From Fibrobacterota bacterium (lineage in GTDB: Bacteria; Fibrobacterota; Chitinivibrionia; Chitinivibrionales; Chitinispirillaceae): 64,000 bases of DNA. The position numbers were made by a program, and so were the translations under genes. Positions within the stretch are counted from its first letter, which is position 1. Each line of letters starts with the position of its first letter. Of this stretch, positions 53,327-61,883 are shown one piece after another. The stretch is from positions 65,709-129,708 of the forward strand of contig JAEZKP010000007.1 in NCBI GenBank assembly GCA_023436145.1, read 5' to 3'. The notes beneath the pieces were generated by a model. The model did no database searches, was not told where the DNA came from, and worked only from the letters and a program-made list of their open reading frames with translations.

Positions 53327-53875
53327 ATGAAACTAATTACGGTTATTCTTTGTATTATTTCGATATCGGGTGTACTGTTTGGTAAAGAAGACCAGAATCA
53401 TTACGAAATAAAAAAGATCGAAAATGGGTACAGTTATGCATACGACTTCAAGAGCACTCTCTCAATAGATTCGGTGTTGGCTATTCTTTATAAATTTGAT
53501 CATCTGGTAAAATATTCCTCCCAGATACCACAGATGGAGGTCCTTTCTGAAGAGAAAAACTCCTACGTGGTATCATTTATCTTTAAATACCTGTTTTACT
53601 CCAGTGAATCGGTTTACCGGCGCACATTATTGGCGGAAAAGGGGATGGTGGTTATTCAGATGCTTCATTTTAACCATAACAGCACGGTTCTACCTCGGGT
53701 TTTAAAGATCGAAATAGAATACCGGGTAGTGCCAGAAATTGATGGAGTGAGAATCTTTCATCAGCAGAAATGCCTTTTTAACAAACAGGTAAACTGGTTT
53801 TATCTGAAGATTCTGGAGGGAAAATTAAATGACTCCATGAAAGAACTGCAGCAATATATAAGTTCAAAAAGCTAA
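53327..53875 (+). CDS. Small secreted protein, START/SRPBCC-like pattern
   Basis: 182 residues from ATG 53327, which begins a signal peptide (MKLITVILCIISISGVLFG); the 38-codon extension upstream lacks one. The mature part alternates strands and helices (YSYAYDFKSTLSIDSVLAIL, MEVLSEEKNSYVVSFIF, LKIEIEYRVVPEIDGVRIFH) in a way that recalls START/SRPBCC lipid-binding folds, without a diagnostic motif. It is probably periplasmic. It converges with the Ig-like lipoprotein gene and shares a terminator with it. Confidence 0.6.
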   Translation: MKLITVILCIISISGVLFGKEDQNHYEIKKIENGYSYAYDFKSTLSIDSVLAILYKFDHLVKYSSQIPQMEVLSEEKNSYVVSFIFKYLFYSSESVYRRTLLAEKGMVVIQMLHFNHNSTVLPRVLKIEIEYRVVPEIDGVRIFHQQKCLFNKQVNWFYLKILEGKLNDSMKELQQYISSKS

Positions 53876-53881
53876 AAGAGA

Positions 53882-53904
53882 GGGCAGGGGAGATATCCCT
53901 GCCC
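53882..53904. terminator. Bidirectional terminator hairpin between convergent genes
   Basis: GGGCAGGG (53882-53889) pairs with CCCTGCCC (53897-53904) around a seven-base loop. Downstream on the minus strand is a T-rich stretch (CTCTCTTTTAGCTTTTT). On the plus strand only TTATCT follows. It therefore mainly serves the Ig-like lipoprotein gene and may block both directions. Confidence 0.7.
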
Positions 53905-53914
53905 TTATCTGAAA

Positions 53915-55879
53915 TTATTCTTCCCAGACTATGGCGAATTTACCAGTTTTCTCTACCCACACAAACTTATCATCTGCATACACTACGTAATACTCTCCAT
54001 CAAATCCGGTAAGTCCTGTGCTGGTTAACTTCATTTCAGGGCTTGCCTGTTTAAATTTGAATGTACCTTTTTGTTTCAGATCATAATGTGTTGAGGAGCC
54101 GGATTTGGTAGATATGGCAAACTCCCACAGATCACCCCACTGATCGTTTTTAAAATTGACCTTGAGTTCCTTAATATTGGTGGTTGATGTGGGACCTCCC
54201 ACACCCTCGACGGTTATTGTGGTGAAAGTCTTGTTTTCCATGTTGGCCAATGGTGAGGATGTCGGTACACCATATTTCACCAGTAAGCCTAACGTTGCTC
54301 CGTCGATAACCACAAATTTTCTCACGGCCTTGCCTACATTTTTGGCAGCATCTTCAACTGTATACACCAGTGAACAGGGAGCACCTGCAGTAGATGTTTT
54401 GAAACCGGAAGAGTCGATTTTCACCCTGGTGCTACTGATGTTGATTTTGCCATCATGGTTGTCCACAATTGAGTCAATCACATCATTCAGATTTTTGTAC
54501 CTGAGGCTACTGTATTTAGAGCCTACTGCAACAGTGTCATTCAATCTGCTTGGTTTTAGATAAATCACTGGCGGAGTTTCATCTTTCATTGCCTTCACTA
54601 CAACGGTTCTGGTCTTTGATGTGGTCCCACAGGCTGTTCTGATTGAATAATTAACCTCAATCGTAGCTTCTATGGAAGTGTTGACTTCTTTTGGACTCAC
54701 CGAGACTTTATTTGTAACGTCCGCATTATCCGGAGATGTTCTGGTGGCAGTGAAACCCGGGTCGTTGAATTTCTCTCCCACGGCTACTGTGCACCTGGAT
54801 GCACCTTTAAGCTCAATTTTGATGATGGTATCGCAGATGGGATCAACACCACCTTTATCATAAATTACTATGTTTATAACCACTCTTTTTTCAATCTGAT
54901 TAGTCCCCTCTACCAGAAATTCTGCGGTAAAATTCCCATCCTCATCAGGTACATAATCACAATCGAATTTAACTCTGTCAGAGAGGTCGACTTTTTCGTT
55001 GTTGACAAATTCGTAAGCTTTCCATGTGAAAAGATCCACATCGAAAGAGACATCCGGCAGAGTATCCTCTATCTTCTGATTATGCATCATGGCTTTATTG
55101 TTATAGTAGACTTCAATAACCGCATCGGTTACGATACCACCTTTGTCTTCAACCTTGAAGGTAATGGTATAGCTGCTCTTGTTATCTGATTTATCCTTTG
55201 CAGTGTATTTGATTTTATATTCGCCTGGTTTGCTTGTGTTTACACTTCCCTCGATGGTGACATTTTCACCCAGAACAAACTGGGAACCATCATTGTCGGA
55301 GATGAACACGTATTCCATGTAGTCAATTTCCTGTTCCAGGGCTATTTCCGCAACACCATCTGGTGCAAGATAATAGTTGTTGGAAATAGAAGGTGGAGTT
55401 TTGTCATCTTCCGGTAAAATGATAACTACCACTTTTCTGATTTCTTTGCGATAATTACCGGCAGAGTCCTGCACGGTGTATTTAATTTCATAGTCGCCTG
55501 CTATAAAATTGACATTTACCGTGACTGAGACATCAGAATTATCTACGGATTTATCTGACTGATCGTAGCATTTAAATGCATTTCTGAGTTCTTCGATTTT
55601 CTTGTCAAATTTGGCTTTCTCGCTTTGTTTAAACCTTAGTGTGTCCGGGTTTTTACCCAGTATTTCGATGGTTGGAGTGTCTTTATCTACTCTGTAGAGT
55701 GGTGAATCCTTGTCATAAATATTGGCAATGCCATCACCATCATGGTCTGCAGCAGAATCTGGTCCGACATAACTGGGACATTCAGGATCCAAAATATTAG
55801 TGTACTCTACTTTGGCACAACTGGCAATAAGGATTACCAGAGACAACAACAAAAGAATAATCTTTTTATTCAAAGACAT
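53915..55879 (-). CDS. Lipoprotein with bacterial Ig-like (DUF5011-type) domains
   Basis: 654 residues with the signal peptide MSLNKKIILLLLSLVILIASC and lipobox IASC, so it is a lipoprotein. A short calcium-loop-like stretch (DHDGDGIANIYDKDS) follows. Several Ig-like repeats each end in YEIKYTVQDSAGN, YKIKYTAKDKSDN or CSLVYTVEDAAKN, as in DUF5011 cadherin-like domains. The C-terminal 120 residues differ and may be a separate beta domain. ATG 55879 has GAGGTG five bases upstream. It is probably surface- or periplasm-exposed and adhesive or structural. It starts just after the upstream TPR gene and is likely co-transcribed with it. Confidence 0.8.
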   Translation of the reverse strand: MSLNKKIILLLLSLVILIASCAKVEYTNILDPECPSYVGPDSAADHDGDGIANIYDKDSPLYRVDKDTPTIEILGKNPDTLRFKQSEKAKFDKKIEELRNAFKCYDQSDKSVDNSDVSVTVNVNFIAGDYEIKYTVQDSAGNYRKEIRKVVVIILPEDDKTPPSISNNYYLAPDGVAEIALEQEIDYMEYVFISDNDGSQFVLGENVTIEGSVNTSKPGEYKIKYTAKDKSDNKSSYTITFKVEDKGGIVTDAVIEVYYNNKAMMHNQKIEDTLPDVSFDVDLFTWKAYEFVNNEKVDLSDRVKFDCDYVPDEDGNFTAEFLVEGTNQIEKRVVINIVIYDKGGVDPICDTIIKIELKGASRCTVAVGEKFNDPGFTATRTSPDNADVTNKVSVSPKEVNTSIEATIEVNYSIRTACGTTSKTRTVVVKAMKDETPPVIYLKPSRLNDTVAVGSKYSSLRYKNLNDVIDSIVDNHDGKINISSTRVKIDSSGFKTSTAGAPCSLVYTVEDAAKNVGKAVRKFVVIDGATLGLLVKYGVPTSSPLANMENKTFTTITVEGVGGPTSTTNIKELKVNFKNDQWGDLWEFAISTKSGSSTHYDLKQKGTFKFKQASPEMKLTSTGLTGFDGEYYVVYADDKFVWVEKTGKFAIVWEE

Positions 55880-55887
55880 AAAGCACC

Positions 55888-58044
55888 TCACTTCCGTGAA
55901 ATGATTGGTAAAGCGATTGAAGCAGTTAGACTGGCAAGTCCAACGCCACCTCCCAGATAACAGAGATTTCTAAATTTTTGATAGTTCTTCCTGTCGTTGT
56001 TTAAACTGAGAACTTTTTCTTGAGACAAGCTTTGTTCATATTTCTGGTTGGCATCTTCAATTTGTGTATTGAAGTAATAACCAATTCCTGCACCGGCAGC
56101 AGTGAGAAGGCTGGAACCCAGTCTCCAGGCAAAAACTGCGGCCCATCCTTTTTGTGCCGGATCGTCTTTAGTAACCACTACCACCCTGCGTTCATGTTTA
56201 CAGTTCTCATATATTTTCTTGACATCGTAACCAAGTGATGAATTGGTGTCGATACCATTTACAAGTTCAACAGCCCGTTTGCAGTTCTGATTATTCAACT
56301 CGATTTTAGCCAACCGGACCGAGACCTCAGGATTTGAAAATTTACGGGCCAGAAAAAGTTCATAGGCGTCTTTTGCCCGGTCAGGCATATTCAGTGTTTC
56401 GTAAAGCAGACCAGCCTTTACCAGGTAATCTTTATGTGCAGTATTATTCATATGGAAGAGGCTGATATAGCATTCTGCAGCATCGCTTTCACGGTTCATC
56501 TTATCGTAAAGTTCAGCAAGCTGCAACCAGGCATCTTCGTTATCCTGCTGTATACCAAGGCTGTTTTTGAAAGCATCTATTGCTTCGTCATTGGCACCCA
56601 TTTCTGCATAGCGAAGGCCAAGCTCGTAATAATCACCTCTGTCCAGTTCCCGTCCGGCATTGGCGGCCTTTGATAAATAGTTGTTTACCTGAGAGATGTT
56701 CTTCAGGCCAATGTTCACCAGTGCGAGCTGAAAATAGATATTGGCATCTTCTCCACCTTTTTTGAGTATCGCAAGATATTCATTCTGCGCCCGGGTAAGG
56801 TCATCTTTGGCTTCATATATAGCTGCGATCATGGTGCTGGCAGGTAAATCCAGATCAGGGTGGCGCTTAGCTTCTTCTGCAGCATCAAGCGCATCGTTAA
56901 AACTCTCCTGCATTCTGTAATAATGTGCGATTCTGAGATAAAGACCCGGGTAACCGTTTCCGAAAGTGGAAATCAGTTTTCTCTGATAATTAACCGCCTT
57001 CTCAAACTGACCTGCTCTGGCGAATGCATTTGCAGTCACGAATGTTGCCAGATGCATTTTTGAGTTCTGGTTGCAGATCTTTTCATAATTAACAACTGCA
57101 GTTTCTGCCCGTTTTTTGGAAAAATCACCTTCAGTAGCTATCTGTGATCCCAAAGCTTCTATTGCTTTAGCATTGTTTCCCAGTATATCCTCTGCAAGCA
57201 CCTTATTGACATTGGAAGGAATGGATGGAACGATAGTGGATGCGATATCGTTCACACATTCAAGCAGACCCGCTTCGAATTCGGCCAGGTTAATCGATTT
57301 TTTCTCTGAATAAAGTTTCTGGTTGTCGGTTATAGAGTAAAGTTCAAGGTCGAATTGAACATTTTTTCCCTGAGGTTCATATTCACTGTAGATAAGGTAT
57401 GTAGCACCCAGCTTTTTAGCTGCTTCTATATAGGAAGCTCTTGAAATTCGACGGGAAAAATCTCTGTAATACTGAACGTTATTAGCTATTCTTTCCTGAG
57501 GGATAACCTGAATCTGAGGAATTGCCCCCAATTTAAAATGAAAGTAAGCTTCTGATATAGCAGAGATATACATTGTTTTCTGTTCAGATGAATAGGGCGC
57601 ATATGTAGGACGCGCAATCATAAGCAGGGGAGGACCTGCGCGTTTTATAGCAGAGGAGACTACCGGCTGATAGGCTGGTTTTGGTGGAGGTGTTTTTACC
57701 GGCTCTGCAACTGGACTGGAAGAATATGATGGTTGTTTCTCTGGTTTTGGAGCAGGTTCAGAATAAGTCGGAGCCGCAGCAGGCTTTACCGGCTCTGTAA
57801 CCACGCTTTTTTCTGGTTTCGGTTCAGGCTTGCTTTCCACAGCTTTTTGCGGTGGTTCGCTTTTTGCCGGTTCAGAAAATGCTGGTTCTTCAATTTCCCC
57901 CGGTTCATCTACAGGAATATCCGGCCAGTCTTCGGAACCGATATCAAAATCATCATTTTGAGCAAAAATGTACTGGTTTCCGATAAGTGGGATTGAGGAG
58001 AAACCCAGCAAAAACACCAATTGAAACGCATAAATAAATCGCAT
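55888..58044 (-). CDS. Pro-rich, TPR-repeat envelope protein
   Basis: 718 residues from ATG 58044 (AAGGG upstream), with a signal peptide ending near IFAQ. An acidic stretch is followed by a Pro/Lys/Glu-rich region (KPEPKPEKSV, PAPKPEKQPSY), like the periplasm-spanning linkers of TonB proteins. A compact domain (about 130-270) and an array of TPRs (about 290-600) follow. Two hydrophobic segments near the C terminus (GSSLLTAAGAGIGYYF and YLGGGVGLASLTASIALPI) suggest a membrane end. It probably bridges the envelope and scaffolds a complex with the Ig-like lipoprotein encoded next. Confidence 0.78.
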   Translation of the reverse strand: MRFIYAFQLVFLLGFSSIPLIGNQYIFAQNDDFDIGSEDWPDIPVDEPGEIEEPAFSEPAKSEPPQKAVESKPEPKPEKSVVTEPVKPAAAPTYSEPAPKPEKQPSYSSSPVAEPVKTPPPKPAYQPVVSSAIKRAGPPLLMIARPTYAPYSSEQKTMYISAISEAYFHFKLGAIPQIQVIPQERIANNVQYYRDFSRRISRASYIEAAKKLGATYLIYSEYEPQGKNVQFDLELYSITDNQKLYSEKKSINLAEFEAGLLECVNDIASTIVPSIPSNVNKVLAEDILGNNAKAIEALGSQIATEGDFSKKRAETAVVNYEKICNQNSKMHLATFVTANAFARAGQFEKAVNYQRKLISTFGNGYPGLYLRIAHYYRMQESFNDALDAAEEAKRHPDLDLPASTMIAAIYEAKDDLTRAQNEYLAILKKGGEDANIYFQLALVNIGLKNISQVNNYLSKAANAGRELDRGDYYELGLRYAEMGANDEAIDAFKNSLGIQQDNEDAWLQLAELYDKMNRESDAAECYISLFHMNNTAHKDYLVKAGLLYETLNMPDRAKDAYELFLARKFSNPEVSVRLAKIELNNQNCKRAVELVNGIDTNSSLGYDVKKIYENCKHERRVVVVTKDDPAQKGWAAVFAWRLGSSLLTAAGAGIGYYFNTQIEDANQKYEQSLSQEKVLSLNNDRKNYQKFRNLCYLGGGVGLASLTASIALPIISRK

Positions 58045-58247
58045 ACAACTACCCTTCCAGCTAGCAACTTTCATGTGCACGATTTAGTGCAGAAATGCCC
58101 TTTTACAGTTCATCGCTTTGTGCATCAAAAAAGCTGCGGTCTATAACATACTTTCAAAATAGTATTTTGTATTCACCTTTTGATATTATTTCATTCATCC
58201 ATTAAGTATTAATGGAAAGACTACATTTCTCTAAATCTGAATACCTG

Positions 58248-58280
58248 AAAAAAATGCTGATTGTCTGAAAAACAATCAGC
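58248..58280 (-). terminator. Intrinsic terminator of the AroC-like gene
   Basis: GCTGATTGT (58256-58264) pairs with ACAATCAGC (58272-58280) around a seven-base loop. On the minus strand seven T follow (58248-58254). It lies 12 bases after the stop of the chorismate-synthase-like gene. Confidence 0.85.
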
Positions 58281-58291
58281 TTCAATCTACC

Positions 58292-59620
58292 TTATTTAAT
58301 GGTTTTTCTCAGTGCCTGATAGCCGTAATGGGCTATAAGCTGGTCCAACAATACTAAAGCCGTATAGTTTTCTGCAACCGGCCAGATACGCGCTACGATA
58401 GTTGGATCTCTACGGGTTATGGCAGCCAGCTCCTTATTTTCTAAGGTGTATTTGTCGATAGTGGTTTGCTTTCTATCGATAGTAGGAGTGCCTTTAACTG
58501 CCACTCTTGCAATGATATTTTGACCTGTTGCCAGCCCCCCGGTTATGCCACCAGCATTATTTGAATCGAAAACTACTTTATTGTTCTCTGAATGCATGCG
58601 GTCGTTAGATTGATAGCCGGTCATATCCTTAACCGCAAAACCTGCGCCAATCTCCACTCCTTTTACTGCACCTAATCCAAGCAGCTTTCCTAATTCTGCG
58701 TCCAGTTTATCAAAGACTGGTTCTCCAAGACCAGTTGGAACTCCCGTAGCCACCACTTCCACAATTCCTCCTGCAGAGTCTCCGGTAGCAGAGATCCGGT
58801 TAACCGCATCTACCATCTCTTGCGCAGTTTCAATATCAGGACAGTTGACCACATGGTGAACACCGTACTTTTCTTTTATCTTCTGATGATCCATGGCCGG
58901 AGCCTTATCTCTAATAGCGTCAATCTCCTGCTCTATCTGAGCAAAGATACTCATTTTTTGCAGAAAACGCATAGACATATTGACCCGGTTTTTTACATAG
59001 ATCTCCTGGTAGAAAGGATCATGATCACTACGCATTTTTTTGTAGGATTCACACCTTTCTTTAATAATCTGGCAGTCCATTTCAGGACAACGAACACCAG
59101 CCATCTCCTTAACAAAACCAAAAACATGAATTCCGGAATATGCCAGAATTTTCTTGGCCACATATCCAGCTGCCACTATAGCAGAGGTATATCTTCCACT
59201 GAAAATACCAGCACCGATAGCATCGTCATCAGGACCGTATTTCAGAAAAGAAGCATACGAGGCATGGCCTGGACGAGGGGTTCTATTGGTATCCTGGTAC
59301 TGTTTTATATGAATAAAATGTCTGTCCAGATTTGGGATGAGTATGGTTAGCGGAGTTCCATTGGTATGGTTCTCATTGCCGGCATTTTCAATGGTGTCGG
59401 CTGCGTTTAACCCGGTATAGATTACTGGCAGGTCTGGTTCCTTGCGAGGAGAGGAGAGCTCGTCTGCACCTGGTTTCCTCAGAAGCAAATCTCCATAGAT
59501 TTCCTGTTCTGAAATCAACATTCCCGAGGGGACACCCTGAATAACTGAAGTTAAGCCTTCCTGGTATGAACCACCTGAAACTGTAACCTGAAAGAGTTTG
59601 CCAAGATGACATCCAAACAT
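58292..59620 (-). CDS. Chorismate synthase-like protein lacking both catalytic histidines
   Basis: Clearly homologous to AroC, which converts EPSP to chorismate using reduced FMN: GVPSGM, RPGHA, FSGR, EVVATGVPTGLGEPVFDKLD, NNAGGITGG and RRDPTIVARIWPV all match. It is 442 residues instead of 360-390. The invariant His of the N-terminal GESHG is Tyr19 (GGSYQEG) and the invariant His of GGGHFSGR is Ile139 (GAGIFSGR). These two histidines supply the proton chemistry, so normal activity is unlikely. It is not decayed, since the frame is open throughout. GAGGAG lies five bases before the ATG. A true aroC elsewhere in the genome is expected. Function unknown. Confidence 0.85.
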   Translation of the reverse strand: MFGCHLGKLFQVTVSGGSYQEGLTSVIQGVPSGMLISEQEIYGDLLLRKPGADELSSPRKEPDLPVIYTGLNAADTIENAGNENHTNGTPLTILIPNLDRHFIHIKQYQDTNRTPRPGHASYASFLKYGPDDDAIGAGIFSGRYTSAIVAAGYVAKKILAYSGIHVFGFVKEMAGVRCPEMDCQIIKERCESYKKMRSDHDPFYQEIYVKNRVNMSMRFLQKMSIFAQIEQEIDAIRDKAPAMDHQKIKEKYGVHHVVNCPDIETAQEMVDAVNRISATGDSAGGIVEVVATGVPTGLGEPVFDKLDAELGKLLGLGAVKGVEIGAGFAVKDMTGYQSNDRMHSENNKVVFDSNNAGGITGGLATGQNIIARVAVKGTPTIDRKQTTIDKYTLENKELAAITRRDPTIVARIWPVAENYTALVLLDQLIAHYGYQALRKTIK

Positions 59621-59928
59621 GTTTTCTCCTCGTTTTCTATGAAAATTGGCTATAATTTCAGTTTTTTTGAGCCGATCAGTTTTCGATTGAATCGTTTAAT
59701 TCCTTGTTCAATCCGGTAAAAAATACATTCCGATTTTAAAAAATCAATTCCTTAGAAATAAAAGTAGCCAGTCTGCAGCAGCTGATCGATTTCAACTACA
59801 GAAAACTATTCGCCGGATATATTTTTTATAAATTTATTGGAGAATCAGTGTACGTATAAATGGTTTTCCTGCGAAGGTCTGTCATCCACTCATCCGCAAA
59901 CCCGGAATTGATTACAGGAGCTCACAAT
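59621..59928. other. Divergent intergenic region, no gene seen
   Basis: About 308 bases between the divergent AroC-like and SemiSWEET genes, AT-rich, and probably containing both promoters. Short A/T inverted repeats such as GATTTT/AAAATC occur but no strong hairpin or RNA gene is evident. A frame from ATG 59860 only adds unconserved residues to the SemiSWEET. Confidence 0.4.
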
Positions 59929-60183
59929 ATGGATTCAGTCACTATCATTGGCTTGATAGCTGGGACATTTACCACTATTTCATTTTTCCCCCAGGTGATC
60001 CGGGTCTGTAAAACCCGTTCAACCGGAGATATCTCTTTAATGATGTTTTTATTATTTACAATCGGAGTGCTTTTGTGGCTGATCTACGGCATTTATCTGG
60101 TTCAGTGGCCAGTTATCCTGTCCAATCTGCTAACCTTGATCTCCGCAGTCATAATTCTGATTTACAAATTAAGATATAAATAA
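59929..60183 (+). CDS. SemiSWEET sugar transporter
   Basis: SemiSWEETs are half-size SWEETs of three transmembrane helices that dimerise to move sugars across the membrane. The 84-residue protein fits well: TIIGLIAGTFTTISFFPQVI with the PQ-loop proline-glutamine pair, then TRSTGDISLMMFLLFTIGVLLW and a third helix. ATG 59929 has GGAG eight bases before it. No sugar-metabolism gene is next to it, so the sugar is unknown. It appears monocistronic. Confidence 0.92.
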   Translation: MDSVTIIGLIAGTFTTISFFPQVIRVCKTRSTGDISLMMFLLFTIGVLLWLIYGIYLVQWPVILSNLLTLISAVIILIYKLRYK

Positions 60184-60329
60184 GTACTGGATTCGGGATT
60201 TCAGATTCTGAAAATACCCTCATTCTGAAATCTTTTATTAATCACAATTCGAATTCTTAGTCTTATAATCTAAAATCCTAAATCTTACTCTTAAAATCGA
60301 ATATCTTAAATCTCAAATCTCAAATTATT

Positions 60330-60563
60330 CTATCGGAATCTGTTTTCCAGCATTTGGAGCATCGCTTCCTGGTCAAGAATTACAGAGCCGGCAACATGAG
60401 GAGAGTTTTGTAATGCTTTAGGTGGCATGCCTTCCTCCTCAATACTTCCTTTAACCAGAATTAAAATCTCTACTTCCTGTCCAATAAGTTTTCTGATTTC
60501 AGGACTGGATATGATTAATTTTTCAGAATTAATTTTCTGTTTTAAACGGATAGCAGTCTCCAT
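60330..60563 (-). CDS. Small antitoxin-like hypothetical protein
   Basis: 77 residues starting METAIRLKQKINSEKLIISSPEIRKLIGQEVEILILVKG. This resembles the small VapB/DUF2281-type proteins often annotated as antitoxins: a beta-rich N terminus then a flexible tail. AAGGAG lies eight bases upstream of the ATG, a strong ribosome site. No toxin gene adjoins it on either side, so it is either an orphan or not an antitoxin. It is preceded by the DUF3078 gene and about 165 bases of spacer. Confidence 0.6.
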   Translation of the reverse strand: METAIRLKQKINSEKLIISSPEIRKLIGQEVEILILVKGSIEEEGMPPKALQNSPHVAGSVILDQEAMLQMLENRFR

Positions 60564-60727
60564 TTTGAAATCTCCTTTTTTGAAACAAACATCTTTTCAC
60601 TAAAAATACTATATTGGCGCTTATTGATTTTTCTATTGAATTCAGGTATTCATCTGGGAAATGAGCAATAACTAAAGTTCTATCCTGCCCTGCAATCCTT
60701 ATCGGAGTATCACAACCGGTTTGGGTG

Positions 60728-61627
60728 TTATTTTTTTGCTCTGCTGGAAAAACAGATCCCAAGTCCTGCACCCATCGACTGTTTAATTTTAGGTTCTTCA
60801 CCGGTTTCTCTGTCATAAACTACATTAATGTTATAATTGAATAGAATATTTTTAGTCAGGTTAAAATTGATCGTAGTTTCCATATTTACATCTGGATAAC
60901 GCCAGAAATCGTTGGGGGATGATTTATGCGCTACTGTACTTAAGAAAGCCTGATAAAGCCGCAGTTTTGTTGAGAATCGCAAAAAATTTCCACTGCGAAA
61001 CCGGAATTCAGAAAACAGTTCTCCACCTCCATCGTTGATAACCTCTGTTCCATAATATCTGGGTCTTATTGAATCGGCCGCGTATAAATGATTCATATCG
61101 ATTTTTTGCCTTAATGCACATCCCAGGCGGAAGTTCCAGAAGAAATTTTCAGTTTTAATTATATCGCGGGCAAGTCCGAAGCTTTCGGTGACCTCAAGAG
61201 GATTGAAATAGGTAATGTGTGAATCATCATGATTATCCAGGAATTGACTACTGATACTCCATGATGTATAAGGGTCGATGAATCCTCCGAACCTGAATTT
61301 CAAAAGAGAAAGAAAATTGATATTGTCCGATGATTTTTCCGGTGATGACCATTTTTTACTCTTCTTGTCCTGCACTCTGGTTTGGCCAAAGGCCAGTTTA
61401 AGGGTATTTTCAGAGAATATCCGGTCTGTGAGCTGACGTTTCCAGATACCATTCAGTTTTGAAACCCAGATGATTGAACCAGCACTTGAACCAGTCCAGT
61501 TATCACTGAAAGTGTTCAGAGTTATCAGAAAATTGCCATCAATAGAATAGTGCCAGCTGCTGTCTTTAGCCATACTGCAAACAAAGCAGAATAAGAACAA
61601 TAAAAAACAACGGTGAAAAGATTTCAT
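60728..61627 (-). CDS. DUF3078 family outer-membrane protein
   Basis: 299 residues with a signal peptide ending near CSMA. The mature chain has the DUF3078 pattern: NTFSDNWTGSSAGSIIWVSKL, then long amphipathic strands rich in aromatic and Asn/Gly turns, and a final strand ending FSSRAKK. Family members are predicted outer-membrane barrels found mainly in Bacteroidota-related bacteria, function unknown. It is transcribed towards the antitoxin-like gene, leaving pepT divergent upstream. Confidence 0.75.
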   Translation of the reverse strand: MKSFHRCFLLFLFCFVCSMAKDSSWHYSIDGNFLITLNTFSDNWTGSSAGSIIWVSKLNGIWKRQLTDRIFSENTLKLAFGQTRVQDKKSKKWSSPEKSSDNINFLSLLKFRFGGFIDPYTSWSISSQFLDNHDDSHITYFNPLEVTESFGLARDIIKTENFFWNFRLGCALRQKIDMNHLYAADSIRPRYYGTEVINDGGGELFSEFRFRSGNFLRFSTKLRLYQAFLSTVAHKSSPNDFWRYPDVNMETTINFNLTKNILFNYNINVVYDRETGEEPKIKQSMGAGLGICFSSRAKK

Positions 61628-61883
61628 TTATTTTCACAATCAGGCCTGGTTTAATGCTTCCAATCTGGTCTTTCAGGTGTTTTTTTTGGGTCTGCTGTAA
61701 AAGGGGGAAAATGACTGCCAAGTCCCCGTTATCCTGGCTGTTTCCAAAGGAAGCTAATTATATGAACTATAAAAATGGAGCATGCTTTGTAGTACATGCA
61801 AGTAATTGTTATCAGACTAGTTACTGGCAGGCTTCGCAAGTAATGGATTAAATCGGTTACACACCTTAAAAAAAGGCAACAGA

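Noticed and set aside
60529..60816. 95-residue minus-strand frame between the DUF3078 and antitoxin-like genes
   Set aside because: It overlaps the end of the DUF3078 gene and contains the ribosome site and start of the 77-residue gene; no recognisable domain.
61654..61851. 65-residue frame upstream of pepT
   Set aside because: Cys/Trp-rich text without a domain, and the frame lies in the promoter region between divergent genes.
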